Below, piece by piece: positions 6,859-9,447 of a stretch of 9,447 nt of DNA. Below the pieces are notes generated by a model. It was given only the letters and a program-made list of their open reading frames with translations. It had not been told where the DNA came from and searched no databases. The stretch is from NCBI GenBank assembly GCA_011523445.1, contig WTGT01000180.1, positions 1 to 9,447 on the forward strand, read 5' to 3'. The DNA comes from Paracoccaceae bacterium. GTDB lineage: Bacteria; Pseudomonadota; Alphaproteobacteria; Rhodobacterales; Rhodobacteraceae. The translations under genes were made by a program, and so were the position numbers. Each line of letters begins with the position of its first letter. Positions within the stretch are counted from its first letter, which is position 1.

Positions 6859-6879
6859 CTACTTCTTTCGTGTATCCAC

Positions 6880-6954
6880 CTCTGATTTATCAGAGAATGA
6901 AAAATTCTTTAATGGTGGGAAAATCATTTGCTTGTCCATTCATCGTAAATGGAC
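6880..6954 (-). promoter_or_regulatory. Two hairpins in the rpsO-pnp spacer (possible pnp autoregulatory leader)
   Basis: On the minus strand, GTCCATT/AATGGAC (6948-6954 with 6934-6940) is a perfect 7-bp stem with a 7-nt loop. CTCTGA/TCAGAG (6890-6895 with 6880-6885) is a perfect 6-bp stem with a 4-nt loop. Neither has a T-run, so neither is a clear terminator. In E. coli a hairpin in this spacer is cut by RNase III and PNPase then represses its own message; a similar role here is inferred from position only. Confidence 0.45.
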
Positions 6955-6970
6955 CTGTTGAATATTCAGG

Positions 6971-7240
6971 TTAGCGTCGCAAACCTAAACTCGCTATGAT
7001 GGCTTTATACCGTTCTTCATCTTTGCGTTTCAAATAATCCAGTAATTTCCTTCTTTTGGCAACCATGTTAAGTAGGCCCCTTCTGGAGTGGTTATCTTTT
7101 TTGTGGGTTTTGAAATGCTCAGTCAATGACTTTATCCTGAAAGACAGGACTGCAATCTGAACCTCGGGTGATCCGGTATCATCCAATCGCCTAGCGAACC
7201 TACTGATCAGTTCCTTCTTTTGTTCTGGTGTTATCGACAT
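6971..7240 (-). CDS. rpsO: 30S ribosomal protein S15
   Basis: A primary 16S rRNA-binding protein that nucleates assembly of the central domain of the small subunit. It has 89 residues, the standard length. The start MSITPEQKKELI, DTGSPEVQ (21-28) and THKKDNHSRRGLL (45-57), with the conserved rRNA-contacting H-x-x-D-x-x-S/G-R-R-G pattern, are diagnostic. So is the ending Y-K-x-x-I-x-x-L-G-L-R-R. A strong TAAGGAG ribosome-binding site sits 7 nt before the ATG. It is the first gene of the rpsO-pnp operon. The gene often found upstream in this operon, truB, is absent, and a porin with its own terminator lies there instead, so rpsO must have a promoter in the spacer between. Confidence 0.98.
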   Translation of the reverse strand: MSITPEQKKELISRFARRLDDTGSPEVQIAVLSFRIKSLTEHFKTHKKDNHSRRGLLNMVAKRRKLLDYLKRKDEERYKAIIASLGLRR

Positions 7241-7247
7241 CTCATAT

Positions 7248-7254
7248 CTCCTTA
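7248..7254 (-). promoter_or_regulatory. Strong ribosome-binding site of rpsO
   Basis: TAAGGAG on the minus strand with a 7-nt spacer to the ATG at 7240 is close to a perfect match to the anti-Shine-Dalgarno of 16S rRNA. It contrasts with the poor sites in front of manC and waaA and fixes the S15 start. Confidence 0.85.
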
Positions 7255-7332
7255 TTTCAATTTACTTCTCTACCACCAGCCAGGATGTCGACCAGCATGA
7301 ACAGAGGTAAGTTTAATTATGTCAGGCAAGGA

Positions 7333-7495
7333 TATAATGAGGAATTACTCATATTCCAGTTGTTCACCTGATTTTAATGCCTTTTGTGTATATATTCTCT
7401 CATTTCTCAGGAAAATTACCTAACACCATTAATCTGGGAATACATAATTTAATATGCAAATCTCATCCCTTTCCCAAGAGCCTCTGCTCTTTTTT
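7333..7495 (+). ncRNA. Candidate small RNA divergent from rpsO
   Basis: A perfect -10 box TATAAT (7333-7338) is followed about 150 bp downstream by an intrinsic-terminator-like hairpin with T-run (7476-7495). The predicted RNA would start near 7345. No good -35 box is visible. Just before the terminator, ATCCCTTT (7465-7472) is complementary to AAAGGGAT in the porin leader (bases 8864-8871 and 114-121), which overlaps the region upstream of the start codon. That 8-base match has a several-percent probability of occurring by chance. Protein coding is unlikely. Confidence 0.3.
7476..7495 (+). terminator. Intrinsic terminator on the plus strand
   Basis: AAGAGC (7476-7481) pairs exactly with GCTCTT (7486-7491) around a CTCT loop, and the T-run spans 7490-7495. 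The layout is terminator-like for plus-strand transcription, yet no plus-strand protein gene lies upstream (rpsO is on the minus strand). Confidence 0.5.
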
Positions 7496-7596
7496 GAAAC
7501 CATTTAGGAATTGGATCGTTTTCTTTGTTATCTTCTTGAATCCAGTCTCTTTATATCATAAAGGCACCTACCATTTGTGGCTTGCTTTTTATTCTC

Positions 7597-7643
7597 TAAG
7601 GAGACTGTTTATGGCACGATGTCAAACATTTAAGACTACATAA
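7597..7643 (+). other. Orphan ribosome-binding site with a 10-codon reading frame
   Basis: TAAGGAG (7597-7603), a 7-nt spacer, and ATG at 7611 reproduce the exact layout of the rpsO start. The frame encodes only MARCQTFKTT before TAA (7641-7643). It could be a leader peptide, the remnant 5' end of a lost gene, or a chance match. A purine-rich stretch and a hairpin that can act on both strands (7772-7796) follow. Confidence 0.3.
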
Positions 7644-7771
7644 ACTTAAGGGCAGACTGATAGAAAGCCATAGTAGTAGGAAGACCAGATAGGCAGTTAG
7701 GTGGATGGAGGGGTAATGCAGGTTTTCGAGGAGAGCACTCCCCCGACCTTGGGTTGTGGGTTCAACAATGA

Positions 7772-7796
7772 AAAAGGGCGGATGACCCGCCCTTTT
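7772..7796 (-). terminator. Strong intrinsic terminator of the porin gene
   Basis: A perfect 10-bp stem, AAAAGGGCGG (7772-7781) with CCGCCCTTTT (7787-7796), encloses a 5-nt loop. On the minus strand the stem is followed by a run of T (the A-run 7771-7775 in the plus strand). It lies 22 bp past the porin stop. The symmetrical A/T ends mean it could also stop plus-strand transcripts. Confidence 0.9.
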
Positions 7797-7818
7797 GTAA
7801 TATTTTGACCAGATACAA

Positions 7819-8856
7819 CTAGAATGACATCGCAATGCTGGCTTCGATTGTGGTTGTTTTTGCTCCACCGTCCACATCTACTTGATCTATACCAGCGTTG
7901 AAGGTAGCTCCTCCACCGAGAGCATAGTCGAAATCAACCTGTATCTTCTTGGATTTTTCCATTCCAGGAAGACCTACACCTGCAGTGGTTTCGCCAGTAG
8001 TAACTACAGCAGTTCTTTCTTCCTTCTTGGTAGAATATGCCAACGAGATTGTTGCACCTTCACCGGCAGCCATGCTGGCCTTTACACCCACTCCGCTTGC
8101 TTTTTCATTGTAGGCGGTGCGTTCCGTAATAGCCGCTGCACCTGGATCACCGGGTGTGGGTTGTACCGCATCAACTGCAGCTCGATAAGGAATCACGTGC
8201 TCAGACTGGGCATAGAAAACACTCGTGCTCACACCGGACAGGTCGGTATTGACACCCAGAGCCAATCCCTTCTCACTGTCCATTCCGACACCAACATTAA
8301 CCGCGCCGGCATCATATTTCACGCCCATTGACCATTGATTGTCTACACCATCAGCGGTCGGTGCATTGGAGGTAAGTACGTAGGAGGCACCTTCAAAACT
8401 ACCGGACAACGAAATTTTCTGACCGGATGCACGTAGAATGTTATCCTCTTCTGTAACACCAATGCCACCAGCACTCCAAGCACCGGGGTCCGGGTCGCCA
8501 AAGGCAAGCTTCCAACCTCCGCCAGCTCCACCGATATAAACAGTGGAACCCTTTACTTTACCGTCAGCTCGACCATCCTGTTCAATGGCAAGACTGGCTC
8601 CGAACATCAGACCACCATCAGTGGTTCCTGACGATGCAAATGAAACCTGGAACTCCTCGATAAGTGCCATCCCGGTGTCCATCGCAGTGTCGTCCGAACT
8701 CACGTTCTTGACTCCCATCTTTGCAGCACCAGTTACTGCAACAGAAGGCGCTGGGGCCTCCATCATCATCTCTTCGTCCATTGCCTTCTCATCCATGGCA
8801 AATGCCATGCTACCTGAAAGTGCAAGGGCCGAAGCGAATACGATAAGTTTTTTCAT
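7819..8856 (-). CDS. Outer-membrane porin (alphaproteobacterial type)
   Basis: Forms a beta-barrel channel for small hydrophilic solutes in the outer membrane. The 345-residue precursor has a signal peptide MKKLIVFASALALSGSMAFA (1-20). An acidic Met-rich stretch follows (MDEKAMDEEMMMEAPAP, 21-37), then a barrel of alternating hydrophobic and polar strands rich in Gly, Ala, Ser and Thr with no Cys. It ends in IAMSF with the terminal Phe recognised by the BAM complex. A Pro/Ala-rich segment near residues 215-250 is probably a surface loop. The acidic Met-rich segment is not part of a standard porin barrel and may be periplasmic or plug the pore. The gene is visibly richer in G+C than its neighbours, consistent with high expression or a different history. 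The leader is duplicated at 107-141; a strong terminator follows. Exact porin subfamily is not assigned. Confidence 0.85.
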   Translation of the reverse strand: MKKLIVFASALALSGSMAFAMDEKAMDEEMMMEAPAPSVAVTGAAKMGVKNVSSDDTAMDTGMALIEEFQVSFASSGTTDGGLMFGASLAIEQDGRADGKVKGSTVYIGGAGGGWKLAFGDPDPGAWSAGGIGVTEEDNILRASGQKISLSGSFEGASYVLTSNAPTADGVDNQWSMGVKYDAGAVNVGVGMDSEKGLALGVNTDLSGVSTSVFYAQSEHVIPYRAAVDAVQPTPGDPGAAAITERTAYNEKASGVGVKASMAAGEGATISLAYSTKKEERTAVVTTGETTAGVGLPGMEKSKKIQVDFDYALGGGATFNAGIDQVDVDGGAKTTTIEASIAMSF

Positions 8857-8891
8857 TTTACCTATCCCTTTATCCTTGATAATATAAAGTA
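8799..8891 (-). repeat. Leader plus signal-peptide repeat, copy 2 (porin)
   Basis: The partner of 49-141, covering the porin leader and first 19 codons. The leader offers AGG four bases before the ATG, an earlier AAAGGG, and a TATATT box at 8881-8886. No matching -35 box is present in either copy at the expected distance, so the box may lie inside the transcript or depend on an activator. Confidence 0.9.
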
Positions 8892-9447
8892 CCGAGGTTT
8901 TTTTGGGGGAAGAATGAACAGGTTTATTCGAACAAAAAGACTTTAACCATAGCGGATTTCTACATCTCTTCTAAATAAAATTAGGGTCGAATTAATCAGG
9001 AAAACATTGCCTTGATTCCGGTCTATTTTTAAGCCCCGATGATTTCATTTAGGTATTTGGTATTACTTTAAGTCCATCTTTCCTGATTTGAGCCAACAAG
9101 CACACTCAAATGATACAAACGGAAATCCACCACAAATTTCCTTGTTATTTCAAGCAGAAAGAATGGAGTAATATTCGAAGAATAATTTCTCCAGGAAGCT
9201 CTAGAATTATAAGAACTTACGGGCTGGATTATTTAACCTGTTGTAAAACAATTACTTCTTTGTAGGAATTCAGCAAACAAAAATCCAGGAAAAGTTTGGG
9301 AAGATTAATTCAACCCAAGAATGCTTCTGAATAATATCCAACCTGACATGAGAAACTTGGAATTATCCCTGTTGTAAAAAAGATACAGTATAAATTAAGG
9401 GAACCTCTATTAAATAGTTTTGCCACTCATTCCCAACATTTTTTTTC
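8892..9447. other. Non-coding region upstream of the porin
   Basis: This 556-bp AT-rich region contains no convincing reading frame on either strand. It should carry the porin promoter and any regulatory sites. Visible structure is limited to a short direct repeat (9237-9248 and 9368-9379), two words shared with the spacer upstream of the left-hand gene (9007-9016, 9084-9092), and a T8 run at the window edge (9439-9446) with no strong stem before it. Confidence 0.6.
9237..9379 (+). repeat. Pair of 12-bp direct repeats
   Basis: CCTGTTGTAAAA occurs at 9237-9248 and 9368-9379, 131 bp apart. Both are preceded by similar GGATTATT/GGAATTAT bases, so imperfect similarity extends over about 22 bp. 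It may be a pair of regulator sites or simple AT-rich coincidence. Confidence 0.35.

Larger units (their letters stand above)
7241..7818. other. Long non-coding spacer between rpsO and the porin
   Basis: This 578-bp region contains the rpsO leader with its ribosome-binding site, a plus-strand candidate small RNA (7333-7495), an orphan Shine-Dalgarno plus 10-codon frame (7597-7643), a purine-rich stretch (7644-7770) and the porin terminator (7772-7796). Overlapping inverted repeats GGAAT/ATTCC (7341-7357) and ATGAG/CTCAT sit about 100 bp upstream of rpsO and could be regulatory. An open plus frame of 88 codons (7377-7643) crosses a terminator hairpin and has no recognisable protein features, so I do not call it. 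Confidence 0.6.

Noticed and set aside
7377..7643. 88-codon plus-strand open frame
   Set aside because: It runs through a terminator hairpin, has no ribosome-binding site at its start, and the product shows no recognisable pattern. Only its last 10 codons have a good site.
7690..7780. tRNA-like words GGAGAGCAC and GTGGGTTCAA
   Set aside because: The spacing is about 4 nt too short, the presumed anticodon loop lacks U33, and the T-stem and acceptor stem do not pair.
7596..7877. 93-codon minus-strand open frame overlapping the porin 3' end
   Set aside because: It is out of frame with the porin, starts inside it and crosses the porin terminator.
49..8891. Long direct repeats as the ends of a transposon or integrated element
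   Set aside because: The repeats are coding leaders of two genes, no transposase or integrase lies between them, and the enclosed genes include core housekeeping loci.

Overview
The window looks like chromosomal DNA from an AT-rich Gram-negative bacterium, most likely an alphaproteobacterium. It has an outer-membrane porin with a cleavable signal peptide and C-terminal Phe, the Kdo transferase of lipid A/LPS biosynthesis, a GDP-mannose-forming enzyme, and an rpsO-pnp pair whose S15 protein has an alphaproteobacterial flavour. The lineage is inferred by eye from protein motifs, not from a search. There is no phage, transposase, CRISPR array or rRNA gene. I also found no tRNA that satisfies the structural rules.

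Layout from left to right. Positions 1-106 (minus strand) hold the 5' end of a secreted-protein gene that runs off the window. Its leader and signal peptide are nearly identical to those of the porin at the right end. Then come manC (plus, 488-1903) and, convergent with it, an unassigned GT-A-like glycosyltransferase (minus, 2088-2933). A 538-bp AT-rich spacer follows, with a palindromic operator-like site, an orphan U-tailed hairpin and a compact three-hairpin element. The Kdo transferase waaA/kdtA (plus, 3472-4752) then converges on the rpsO-pnp operon (minus, 7240 to 4777). A further 578-bp spacer carries a candidate plus-strand small RNA and an orphan ribosome-binding site. The porin (minus, 7819-8856) has a strong hairpin terminator. 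The last ~550 bp are non-coding.

Most of the protein content serves the cell envelope: GDP-mannose supply, a glycosyltransferase, Kdo transfer to lipid A, and outer-membrane channels. rpsO-pnp is housekeeping translation and RNA turnover. I see no multi-gene accessory system.

The observations most worth a second look are these. (1) A 93-bp leader plus signal-peptide cassette is shared 8.75 kb apart by two genes whose mature parts look unrelated. (2) In a non-coding spacer, two hairpins have loops that are complementary over 10 bases, a potential kissing-loop RNA. (3) Two plus-strand hairpin-plus-T-run terminators have no obvious gene in front of them, suggesting unannotated small RNAs.
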